From the NCBI GenBank assembly GCA_024734555.1, contig JANPWX010000097.1, positions 1,193,391 to 1,257,390 on the forward strand: a DNA stretch of 64,000 nucleotides, given 5' to 3'. The translations under genes were made by a program, and so were the position numbers. Shown one piece after another: positions 24,263 to 35,950 of this stretch (within the stretch, counting starts at the first letter, position 1; each line of letters begins with the position of its first letter). The notes below the pieces were generated by a model that searched no databases, was not told where the DNA came from, and saw only the letters and a list, made by a program, of their open reading frames with translations. The DNA is from Trochalopteron elliotii. Its lineage: Eukaryota; Chordata; Aves; Passeriformes; Leiothrichidae.

Positions 24263-24278
24263 AAAAAAAAAAAAAAAA
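24263..24278. repeat. Poly(A) run of 16
   Basis: An uninterrupted run of 16 A, preceded by cctaac and followed by gcttgc. No gene remnant precedes it. Confidence 0.75.
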
Positions 24279-24383
24279 GCTTGCAGGGAATGATAGCAAG
24301 AAATCATGTCACATCTACATCTTCATAACTCAAAAATTAAAAATGTCATCCACGTTTACACAAAAGTTGCAATTCCAAAATAC

Positions 24384-24411
24384 ATTTTATTTTATTATTT
24401 TATTTAATTTT
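24384..24411. repeat. (TTTTA)n-like low-complexity tract
   Basis: T-rich tract with A every three to five bases. Simple repeat of no evident function. Confidence 0.7.
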
Positions 24412-25805
24412 CTCAGTGCTGGATTTCTGGGAACATAATCTTTTATACTGTAGCTGATCAAATGTAAATATGTTTCTGTAACTAGCATGCTTGGAACCTG
24501 CTAAGAAAATTGACCTCCAAACCCCACGTATGAAAACTGGACATGCATGATTGCTCCACACCAACACAGAGCATGTTCAGTTAATGCTTACGTTATAAGG
24601 GTTGTGCTAACTGCACTAAACTGCAATGAAACCTTCTCACTACCCATCTGCATCTGAACCGTCATAAATTGAGATAAGTGTGGAAGAGATGCATTCAATT
24701 TCAGCTCAAGTCCCTGGCCTGATTGTGTTATGCATGTCAATATACCTTCTCTTAATTAAAAGTGGTTCAGTGAGCACTTGTGGTAAGAAAAATGGAGACT
24801 ATTGTCTCTTACTGTTACCCAAGATATTGCTAGGAAAAAATAGAAAGTAAATTAATGGGGGAAAACATCAACTAAAGACAAAGCTGTTATGTTATCATAG
24901 TGTTCTGCTATGCTTAGAATACAAGCAGAAAACAAAAAATATCATTATTTTTCCCTTGATGACCAACTGTGGAGCTTAAAACCACACAAAAATGCATAAC
25001 TCCTCTGAGGAAAACCAAATGCTACACCTAACCACGTATCACAAATCATCACAAACAACAGGAAGGCACCTGCTGGAAAACTGCAGTTTAAGAGTTGAAG
25101 AGTAGCATTGAGCCCAAGGCTTTCTACCACCCTCAGTTCTCTCCATTTCACTTGTGCCTGATGTGGTTTCTGCACAGCACAGAAGACTTTGTGTTTTGAT
25201 TTGAGTTTATTTTTTGCTTTCCTTTTTCTCAATTCTCTTCAGTTTCCTTGTCCCTTTCTACCTCTTCCCTAATCAGTCTGCCGCAACAACACACGCTGAA
25301 GTCACCCAACAGTGGCCATTGCCACACACAGCACATAAATGGATTTCACAGGGGAATGTTTTCATCAATATGATTTGGTAGTGAATGGTTACCACACAAA
25401 GACTGAGTTTGCAAGGCTGCGAAGAGCTGGTAATTTTGTTCAAGAACTTTAATTACATTTCTGGCAAAGATAGCTTTTCACTCAGGGTAATGCAGATCCT
25501 TGGAGGAGAAGATGTGATTGCCTGGAAGAATCACTGGGCACTGGCATAGAAACTGAGTCAGGAGGGGAAAAATATTTACAGTTGTCTTGTGTTCTTTCTT
25601 TTTCCTCTCAGAGTCAGGATATGGATTACATAGGATTTATGTTTTAGAGGGAATAAAACATTCTCTGGTGTGCTATCAAGCCTTTGTTTCATTGCACAGA
25701 TGAGAGTTAGATAATCCCAGGTATTTATTCCCACCATAACTGGATGAACATGGTAGAGAGACTCTTATTTTAGCCCATTTTTGATGATTTGATAAATTCT
25801 GGGCC

Positions 25806-27150
25806 TGGGAATAGAAGGAGGACCCAGGAAACTACCAGCCAGTCAGCCTCACCTTCAGTCCTGGAAAGGTGATGGAACAGATCATTATGGAGGTAATCAC
25901 CAAGCACATAGAAGAAAAGAAGATCACCAGGAGTAGTCAGCATGAATTCACCAAGGGGAAGTCATGCTTGATCAATCTGATAGCCTTCTATGAGGGCATG
26001 GGAGGATGGGTTGATGGGGGAAGAGCAGTGGATGTTGTCTGACTTCAGCAAGGTTTTTGATACCATCTCCCATAGAAACCTCAAAAGTAAGCTCAGAAAA
26101 TGTGTGTTGGATGAATGGGCAGTGAGGTGGACCAAGGACTGGCTGGATGGCAGAGCTCAGAGGATTGTGATGAGTGGAGCAGAATCCAGTTGGACCCTGT
26201 AGTCAGTGGCATTCCCCAGGGATCAATACTGGGTCCAGTCTTATTGAACCTGTTTGTCAGCAACCTGGATGAAGGGGTAGGAAGTACCCTAATCAAGTTT
26301 GCTGAGGACCCAAAACTGGGGGCAATGCCTGATCCACCTGAAGGCTGTGCTGCCATTCAGTGGGACCTTGATAGGCTGGAGAGTTGGACAGAGAAAAACC
26401 TAATGACCTAACAAGGACAAGTGCAGGTCCTGCATCTGGAGAGGAATGACCCCAAGTACCAGCACAGGCTGGCCACTGACCTCCTAGAGAGCAGCTCTGC
26501 GAGGAGGACCTGGGATGACATGTGGATGACAAATCATTGGTGGATGGCAAGCTGACCATGAGCCAGAAGTGCTCTTGTGGTCAGCTGGGTCAATGGGATC
26601 CTGGGGTGGATCAGAAACAGTGTGGTCAGCAGGTTGAGCCCTAGTGAGGCCACATCTGGGGTATTGTGTTCAATTGTGGTCTCCACAGCTTAAAAAAAAC
26701 AAGGATTAATTAATAAGGGTGCAGCAGGGGGGTCACAAAGGTCATGAGGGGTCTGGAGCATCTCTCTTATGAGAAGAGACTGTTTAGTCTGGAGAAAAGA
26801 AGACTGAGAGGGAGCCTCATCAATACATACAAGTATATCATAGGCGGGTGCTGAGAGGATGGTGCCAGACTCTTTTGGTGCTCAGTGACAGGACTAGGAA
26901 TAATGTACATAAGCTAAAGCACAAGAAGTTCCAGCTAAACATGAGGAAGAACTTCTTTACATCAAGGGTTAGCAGAGCACTGGAACAGGCTGCCCAGTGA
27001 TGTCATGGACTTTCCCTGTCCAGAGACATTCAAGACCCACCTGGATATGGTACTGTGTAACCTGCTCTAGGGATCCTGCTTTGGCAGGGGGGTTGGACTG
27101 TATGATCTCCAGAGGTCCCTTCTAACCCTAACAATTCAATGATTCTGTAA
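25806..27150 (+). mobile_element. CR1 LINE, 5'-truncated, 1.35 kb
   Basis: This is the longest CR1 copy in the window. It starts within ORF2, at a degraded form of the region just before reverse transcriptase motif A (aggacccaggaaactacc, 25825), and runs through the rest of ORF2 and the 3' UTR. It ends in the hallmark tail 'gatctccagaggtcccttct' and attcaatgattctg. The 5' two thirds of the element are missing, as is usual for CR1. Frameshifts and stops break the frame, so it cannot move. Near 26693-26720 a run of A replaces the usual sequence. The good overall match and clear tail suggest a moderately old insertion. Confidence 0.95.
25825..26430 (+). pseudogene. Broken CR1 reverse transcriptase (ORF2)
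   Basis: The original protein is the CR1 reverse transcriptase, which primes on nicked target DNA. Three palm motifs can be read. Motif A is FSKVFDTISHRNL with its aspartate at 26059-26061. Motif B is SGIPQGSILGPVL from 26205. Motif C is FAEDPKLG, with GAG at 26304-26306 and GAC at 26307-26309, where CR1 proteins normally have two aspartates. Motif A is in a different frame from motifs B and C, so at least one frameshift lies between 26062 and 26205, and stops follow (for example after NLMT near 26411). One catalytic aspartate has become glutamate. The remnant is dead, and no restored reading is given. Confidence 0.9.
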
Positions 27151-29486
27151 TAATATTTAGAAAACCATTTACATTCATCTTCATACACAGAAGCAAATTA
27201 AAACAAAGGCGTTTAAATGATATTTGGATCAGAGCACGTTGGAACACGAATCCGACTTCCTTGTGTTGTAATGACTGCAGTCAGGCTTGTACAGATAAAT
27301 ATGATGACAACTGATGGCTCTGCATCTTGCCTTCCAGAAACTCTGCCAAATCCTACTGACACTCTCTGCCCTCTCTCCCCTGGGCTCTTCCAATCTAACA
27401 GTCCTGAAGTCTAAACAGATTAGAGGAGTTTCCATTCCAACCAATTGAAGCATATACATTTTTGTCTCATTTTTGTCTTATTTTGTTATTTTTTGGCGTT
27501 CTTTTTTTGCATTCATGAATGACCTTCAGTTAGACTATGATGGTTTCTTATATAATTGCACAGTAATTTTTGAAAACACATATAAACCTGAGATTTTTCA
27601 CAAATTTACGAATTTGTGTGATTTTCATCAAATAGCAAGAAAATACATCACTATTTACTTCTAAATGAAACTCAGAAAGATGGTCCCCATCCCATCTGGA
27701 AACAGTTGCAAAAGGCAGCACATTGCCAAGAAAATATGATATGTGAAAGAAGAGCCACAGGCAGTGGAAAGTAAATGAGTAAATCTTAGGATGTACTTAT
27801 TTTTAATATAGAACTATGTGAAGCAAAAGCACAAACAAATAAATGGGAAAATAAAAATTTCATTAAACTACCATGGGAAAACTTCTTGCCTTTTCATTTT
27901 TTTAATAATGACTAATATTTCTTACTTCCATTGTGGAAGATAGACACCAATAGATGGAAGAGCAGGAAGTAAGTTTCTATTTTAATCAGTGCATATTTCT
28001 TCAAGTAAACTTCTATACTGAAATGGACCAAGGCAGCAAAACAGCAGACATCCAAACTGAGATCTGGGAAATTCTACTTTTACTATAGATTAAAAGAACT
28101 TTTAGTCTTCAACTCTATTTCTTTGACGCAAAAGAACATGAGGAAACGCTTGTCTGGCACACCAGTAACATCCATATCTCCATCTTGGCACTTTTCCTGC
28201 ACTGGAGAAGATAGTAAAAAATTATCTAAACCTTCACCATAATTTTCTTTCTATAGGAAAGCCACTCACTACCATGGATTTGACAATAACTTACTTTTAC
28301 CAACAGCTCAACTCTGTGTTATAGTATGGCATTTATTTTTAATTTCCTTTATAAAGACAGCTGAGTGGTGGGCTTGGAAGACATAGAAAGGTTCCAGAGA
28401 AGATATTCAATGTAATTTTGTTATCTTCTAGCCCTTCTGGGCCTATACGTTTTCAGTTTGTCTCAGTGAAGGCTGAGCAGAAAAGCAGCTACACAACCAG
28501 GTACCTGCCCCACTATCTTGTCAGCAGCTTTTGGTCTTGCCAGGAGCAGGAGAGTAATTAGCAAAGATTAAATACAGATGTAATGACCAACACAAGACAA
28601 GGAAAAACCCCACATATTCAATCTTCACTACTCAAATAAGCAGTTTACACAGATCATGTGTCTCTAGTTCCCCAGGGTACAAAACCATATCTGACACCAA
28701 ATTAGTTCAAATGACTTCTGTAATCTGTCTAGGTTTCCCACCACATTTATCATATTAAATACAGAGCAATTGCTTCTCAATCTTCAAATATGATGTACTT
28801 TTCCACATAAGATAAATCTTTTGCAAAACAGATGATTAAGAGTGATAAGAACCTTCAGACTTTTGCTGATGTTGTCAAACAGGGTGCTAATTTAAGCTAT
28901 TTCTGGTTATAGCAGTTTCTTATTTTCTTTGTTCTTTCTTTCTGTCAGTGTCAACATTTAGTCACATGAAACCCAGACTAAATGCAAACAATCTTAATCC
29001 AATGCTAACACAGAGGCCCTTTTCCCCATTGGCTTTTCAGGGATTCTGAATAGCAGGAAAGTTCCTAGAATTTTAATAGCTGTCATAGTGGTGCTTCTTC
29101 CAAAAATTTTCCTCCCTGCACTGTAAGCAAAATAAATGACTGTTCTTGCAATTGTAAAGCTGTCAGATGAACACTATAAGGGTCCTTTCTCCCCTATTGT
29201 GAAAATCAGGAGAATATGCTTTTCCATTGACCTTCCCAGGTTAATCCAAATTCCCCCTTTGCAAGAACATGTGGAGGAAATTAAATGCAATAACACAAAT
29301 CTTCCTTAATGGTTTGAGTTGATGCTTCCATAAAAGTCTTATTTCATTTATGTTCCTTTATATCCCCTGTCTTTCCACTCTCTTGTTCATGGACAATAAA
29401 AGATATTACTTACATCTATCAAAAGACATTTAGGAGCTTTAAGTAGCAGGGCAAGTTCATCCAGTCTGGCCTATACTGGTGGGAAA

Positions 29487-29515
29487 AAACAAACAAACAA
29501 ACAAACAAACAAACA
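29487..29515. repeat. (CAAA)n microsatellite
   Basis: About seven perfect copies of a CAAA unit after a run of A, followed by eight further A. Likely variable in length between individuals. Confidence 0.9.
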
Positions 29516-29792
29516 AAAAAAACCAAACAGTACATACTACTTATGTAAACTGTTGGATTTTAAAGCCTGAGATGGGTTCTGTGACACACAGTCACATAAA
29601 GAACTCTCAATCTTTTCACACAAACCCCTCAGCCTTGGCCAAACAGTTTCTCTCTTCCAGAATGAGTTTTCCATGTACCAGGGAGCTTGCTCATGGCCTT
29701 TCATTGGTTCTGTCATCCCTTCATCCTTTTGCCTCTGCCATCACCCCCAGCATCTTACTGCTTTCTCAGTCCAATGGTATCAAAACAGTTTA

Positions 29793-29836
29793 AAATTTGA
29801 CTTAAGTCAAATTTAATGTTGACATCCAACATTAAA
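29793..29836. repeat. 22-bp palindrome joined to a 10-bp hairpin
   Basis: A perfect 22-bp palindrome centred on cttaag (half site aaatttgactt, 29793-29814) overlaps a second inverted repeat, tttaatgttg and caacattaaa with a 5-base loop (29812-29836). The two share three T. Either could extrude as a cruciform, or fold in RNA. No known element with these arms is recognised. Confidence 0.85.
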
Positions 29837-32800
29837 AGCAGACTGCCTCTCCATCTACATCCCTGCTCACGTACATAGGATAGCAAATAGAAGATAGTCT
29901 TCTACACAGGAAAATCATATAATAACCTAAGAGTAATAACCCATGCAGCTCAATTTTTTTGTATGAGATAAATTATAAAAATTATGCAGATAAAAAAACT
30001 ACTTGCCTTTTTCCATCTAGAAATTTTGCTGTTGCTTCCCCTGGGATAACAATTTTAGTATCTTGATTAGAAAAAAAGAGGAAATATCTATAATTCTCTT
30101 TTTCCCCCTTTAGCCACACGGGTCCCACAAGTGGTTTCTAAAAAGATCCACCTGAAATGAGTAACACCAGTGTCATGTTGTGACAGATCAAGGACATCTC
30201 AGTATTATAAATTTATTTACTGACTGATAGTGAAGCAGATGCCCACAACTGATGGTTCCATATTTTGTCTTTGAGGGCTACTGAATTGAAATTTAGAGAA
30301 AAGCAGCCCTACTGTTGTATTTTCATAGTGATGCCGTGACATCTGGAATATAATCAGCCAATTTTACTCTTAGTTAATGCTCCCTTATGGCAATCCACCC
30401 CAAAAACAGATCAATTACAATTACACACTTGTGCTAAAAGTCTGTTAGAGGAATGTGTGACCTGATAGTTAAAATCAATCAAAAACAAACCAAGACATTT
30501 TATTTCTAGTGATGAAGCTGCAAGTATAAGAAGTCACGTGAAAGGATACCTTTCTTGGTTCCCTCTTTATATTATTTCCTTCTTTTGTGTCATTATTAAA
30601 GACCAGGACAATCACTTCAGCCTCAAGCTTCCACTTGCAGGACCCAGATGGGGACTAGCTCTGCATTCAATCACATGGCCTTCCTGTTTCCATGCTGCTG
30701 GTCTGATGGCAGCAGGGTAGTAATTTATTGCCTTGTGGCTATGTGGTAGTAGATGTGTCAATGCAAACATGCAAAATTTAAGCCATAGATTTCTAAGAAT
30801 GGGTTGAAGTGAAGCCAAATATTCTGTACTGGTACCCCACAGATTTTAGTAGAGCATTTTTCCTTTTGAAAAAGGATACAAAAATGTCCAGGCAGAGCAG
30901 CATTGGACAAATTTCTTTGATGATATCAAAACTACTTTTTCACTGAATAGGGTCAATTGGTATTTTTACAAAATGAAAAATTAATTTCAGATATTTTTTT
31001 TCCGCTAAGATTTGTCTCAGTTTTGAAAGAAATATATTTTTTCTATTTGGAACTCCTGAAATATTTAATAATGCACTATTTTTAAACTACTAGCATTAAT
31101 TTAGGATGACAACTAAGAATCTGTAGAGCATAATCTGCATTGCAAAGACTCATTTTTTCTCTAATGACTTACTAAATACTTTAATTTTCCTTTGTATTTT
31201 TATTTTTTTTCCTTTTTCCATATTCAAATTGCTAACAGTTTTACTAAAATGCCACTATGGTTTAAAAATAGTTGAATCCAAATACGTTTTAAATATATAA
31301 AGTCATTATCATAGTCATGCTACTCAGTACAAATTGAAATGGGGGGTTCTGAAAGAGAATTTGGGGGTTTTATGTGTATTATATTTCTGGTTTTGGCCTC
31401 AGCACTGTCTTATCACAATGAGTTTTAGAAGCTTAGAAAGAACTTTTCTGTATAACCTTTATGGAATCACCTAGATGCCTAATGAAGCTCAGTAACTCTG
31501 CCTCATGGTTTTCTGTGCAATTTCTGCCAACATTCACCTTTTAAATCTGTGATCTTGTAGGCTGATGGGTCTAATGCAAGAGCAGGACTTGGTAATGGGA
31601 CATCAGCAACCTGTAGATAAGGAGGTTTGATATTGCGATAGGATATTGATGACCACATTTTTTTAAGATACATGATTATAGATTGAGAGTCTTTTGGAAG
31701 GGAAATGCCACTATCACTGTTACTTAGTCAATAAATAAATACGACAAAACCACATAATCCTGTAATCTTTTGGATATCAAGGTCCAGATCTGCTCTTTCT
31801 GAAGCCAACAGGGACTTCGGTCCAACTTTTAAAGACTTTGAAGAAATTTTATCTTAAGACAGAGTAACAGCTCATGCAAAAACTGCCACTATTTGAAAAA
31901 AAAACCCTGGCGTGGTTATGGATAATGGTTCTGTAAAAAGAAGAAATCTCAAATCCAAAAGAAAATTTGGCCAAACAAAAGATACATAAATAAAAACTTT
32001 TGAAACCAGTCTTTACCTGGGGTACTTCAAATAAGAAATTTTGAGAATACTACATCAGAAAGTAATTATCGCAAAAGGGTGAGAGCATGCACAAATGCAG
32101 AGAATGTATGCATAAAATTTGAGAGACTATTCATAAAGAGTGTAGAAAGTTTAGTTCAGAAAGAGTTTACAAGAACTTCCTCGACATTCTGCAGAAAAGC
32201 TTTTGTCACACCATTATTTCTTTGGTAAGCCTTGCCTGAAATACGTGGTGCTTCTTGACGGGAAAAAATATAAGCCAGATGAAATGTCCTGGACTCAGTC
32301 ACTACTTGAATATTCACAGTTCTCACAACAAGAAACATCTGCCATGCTCCGTAATATGTCACTCTTTCAGAAGATGTTACAGATTGTTTTTTTTTCTTTT
32401 TTTCAGTTCATTATCATTAATTAACAACTTTCTGGTGTTGCAATTGTTTATCACATCAAGGAAGTCCCAGCACTGAACAAAGTGGAAATTGAAGAAATCC
32501 TAAGGTATTATATGAGAAAAGCTTAAAGAGAAACACTCAGCTCCAAAGCTTGAAAAAATAAACAGAGTAGATAAAAAGTGGTTTTCTTGCTCCTCTGTGC
32601 ATTCAGTGGAAAGAAACTATCAAACTTTTGCACCCCACTGATCCAAGATGCATTAAAAATCTCTCTCAGTTGAGAGCAAAATGTGTCAACTACCATTGCT
32701 ATTCTGGTCCAATTTAGAGGGAAAAAGAAATCTATTTTTGTAAAACCTGTCAGTGGAAAACTCTCATCCAAACATTCATTCATGCTCTAGAGTGGTCATG

Positions 32801-35800
32801 TATTTCATGTTTAATAGGCCAAATTTAGAGAACACAGATACTGATAGCCAGCATTGACCCATGCTGAGTGTTGACAAAAGGCATATGAGTGTGGCACTAT
32901 TTTTTTGTGAACATAAGACAGCAACTTAATTTAGAGGATCTTCCAAGCACTTTTGGTCCTCTCTGTTCATCAATTGTAGAGTGCAAGTACACAGTACTTT
33001 TTGTGTCAGATCAGTGAAGACAGTGAGCTCAGAGCTCTCTCAGGCCACTCCTGGAAGTTTCTGAAAGAGATTCAGAACCCCAAAACCTGAAAACAAAGCA
33101 TATGTGTTAGGTATGGACGTGGCAGTAGGTGAAGAGAGGAGCTGATTCCCTTCTGCAGTAATCCACTTACCCTGAAGTCAGAAATTCTCCTTTTGCTACT
33201 GCAGCACATGGCACTTAGCAGGCTTATTGCAGAACTCTCATATGATAACTGTAGTTATAATTACATGTGATACCTACGCCTCTGATCAGGTAGAGATAAC
33301 AAGCATGCAGTGGTCATGTATTAACATTTGAGGAAAAGCTGTAAGTGAAGAGAAATGAAGGGATGGAGGAAGAATATGACCTTTAAAACATTAAAGAGGA
33401 TATCACACTGCTTCTGTCAGTGTGTTCCTTTTCACATGCCTCTTTTTCCTTCTTTTACATCTAAGCTGAGCACTTATGAGTAACTTTTGGTGCAAAACAA
33501 GGATGATACCTCTGAGCAATAAACTCTAACTTGAAACCCTGTCTAGGAGCACTGTAAATACTTATACACACTCATCTAACCTTTTTCTATAAACCTTTGG
33601 TAATAGCAGCAAATATTATGATTTTAACCTAATCCCAGTCTAAATCTTTATTTGATAAGAGTGCTACACACAGAACTTTTCCCCCAGATTTTGGCTTTTA
33701 TTTTGAGGCTAAATTAGAGAGCCAAATGTAAGGAAAAGACCTGCAAAACACTCTTCTTGAGACTGTAATCAGAAGATAATTTTGTATTCATATCCATACT
33801 TGTTTCCATCTACTCATAAAAAAGGGTGGGGGACCTTTGAACCATGGATTTTTTATTTCTGTCTTTCTCTGGAAATAAGGTTTTGAAATTCCTCTAATAG
33901 TTTTTGTTTATAATAGAACCAGGATAAGGCATGCTGTCCTACAATGTATTTCAGTGACAGACATTTTCACAAGATGTGAAGTTTGTGATGATCTCAGTGG
34001 TATATGCCAGCTGCTAGGGAATGAATTTCATTTACCATTAGGTCAGTCTACTTCTAGTGTTCAGGAAGACAGGATGCCCTGTGTGCCACTGCCTGTGAAC
34101 AAACATGCTTCATACTCCCCGTATCAGTAAACCATCCTGAAACTGAGCTTGCTCTTAGTATTTCCCAGTAAAGTGACCTGAAAATCACACAGAGTCATAT
34201 GTCCTTTAGCATCAAAGTGGACCCCTGACATATAATGAAAAGAGTTAATGTCTAAGGATTGCTCAATTCTGTAAAAAAACAAACAACATCTATTTTTCTT
34301 ATTTTGCATTCCTATTTTTGTTTTTTTTCTCTATTTGGTTTCTAACTTTTAAATATTTTATTAGTTTTTACTGTCTGCCTCTGTTCTTCCTTGTCATACT
34401 CAGAAGACAATAAGCCTCCATCTAAGTCTCATGCACATGAACAGCCACTTTCCCAGAGAGACCAGCAACACTGGCTGGAAAGTTTTTGCTGGAGATAAAA
34501 AACTGTTTCTTGCAAGACCTCTTCCCTGTCACCAGCTGCATGGGGGACAACATACTAAGGGACTACTTGGTGTCAGAATGCCACTGTCTCCTAAATTCTG
34601 ACTACTTATTTGCTTTTATTGTCCACTAAAATACGTGCTTCTGACATATACCTAGTATCCATCTCCAGTGCCTATTTACTAAACATTCAAAGAAGCACCC
34701 TTCATCTTTCCCATAGATTGTCTAAAATGCTTGGGGTGAAGGACCCATCAAAGGTTTGTAAAGATGAATTAGTTGAGGCAGAGAATATCACCAACATGTC
34801 ACACAGTAATTTAATTAACCACGAGCACGTGTGTCACAGTACAAAAAGGTAAATCCAGCTAGATATAAGTTGCACGCTTCCTTACCCATCATATTTTATC
34901 ATCACACTGGCTCAAATCCATATTTTTAATCCAATTCTATTAAAAGGCAAAAAGTGTCAAGCCATCCAAAGTTTGGACCCAAGAAATAGTTGGGGAGCAT
35001 TCCATCCTTGCCAAGTCAGGCTGCGTTCTGTATTATGCATTAGCTGGTCTTATTAATTTATTTCAATATACCTGGCTATTTCAGTCCTCCCTTTTCTGTG
35101 GTTAAGAGGGTTTCATCAAACTTTCATCCATGGGAAATGAAGCTGACTGAGACTTGTGAGGTCCAAATATTGAAGCTGTCTGATGCACTGTTACATTATT
35201 ATTTCCATGGCTCTAGCAATGAATACGATGGACACTACAGAAGAAATGCTGTACTTAAACTACACAGTTGCATAGAGAGTAGGGTTGCACCCACCAGGTG
35301 GACTGACATTAGAATGTTTTGCACAGACTCTGGAAGCAAGCTCAGAGAATAACAGATGAGCTCATTTTCAGGGCAAAAATCATGAGAACGAAGAAAAACT
35401 CCAAGCCTTCAGCTTCACACTCCTAATCAGAGGTTTTACATTACAATTTTACCGCATTTTCCTTTAGATAAATTAAATATGATATTGGAAGTGACTAAAC
35501 AGTTGTGTTCAGCAGAAATACTGGAAAAAATAACGAAGATGGTAGCCAATTCTTTGTATATTATTCACAGACACAACATCCTATATATATAACCTTAGAT
35601 ATGCTCTTTTGGAACCCAAAGCAGAAATTAGTTTAAAAAAGCACATCGAAGAAAAAAAAAATATTAGTGCACTTATCAGAAGGAAGAGGCAGCAATACCA
35701 ACAGTAAATGTGTGCCTAAATAGCTCAGCAGAAACATCCTCCTACATCTGATAGCTCTCCATACACAGAGCAATTCAGTGCCCTTTGAACATATACACAG

Positions 35801-35877
35801 TGTTTTCTGAACCGATTATGATGCTGGAATATGGTCCATTTACCAAGAAAGAAAAAGACAGAGTTTTTAAAAGCATT

Positions 35878-35894
35878 GTCATGATTATTATGAC
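35878..35894. repeat. Short inverted repeat GTCAT-N7-ATGAC
   Basis: Five-base arms around gattatt, about 40 bases before a longer palindrome. Could be a dimer-type binding site, but short arms like these also occur by chance. Confidence 0.5.
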
Positions 35895-35932
35895 AGAGAA
35901 AAAGTTGGCCACTATTACAGGGCCTGAGCCAA

Positions 35933-35950
35933 CATTTATTTAAATAAATG
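35933..35950. repeat. 18-bp perfect palindrome
   Basis: The half site catttattt is followed by its exact reverse complement, and the match stops at both ends. The core is AT-only. Confidence 0.85.

Larger units (their letters stand above)
20136..25805. other. Gene-free unique sequence with short simple repeats
   Basis: No exon, RNA gene or transposon is recognisable. It includes an (AAAT)n tract, a poly(A) run and a (TTTTA)n-like tract, listed separately. The longest frame, 22945-23322 on the minus strand (125 codons), shows no domain and has composition like the surrounding DNA. Confidence 0.6.

Noticed and set aside
32376..32515. Strong pyrimidine tract and CAG near 32388-32406 followed by a donor-like site
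   Set aside because: All three frames of the would-be exon contain stops. A non-coding exon is possible but nothing supports it.
33515..33545. AATAAA near 33520 as the end of an LTR
   Set aside because: No TG start, CA end or target duplication could be placed around it.
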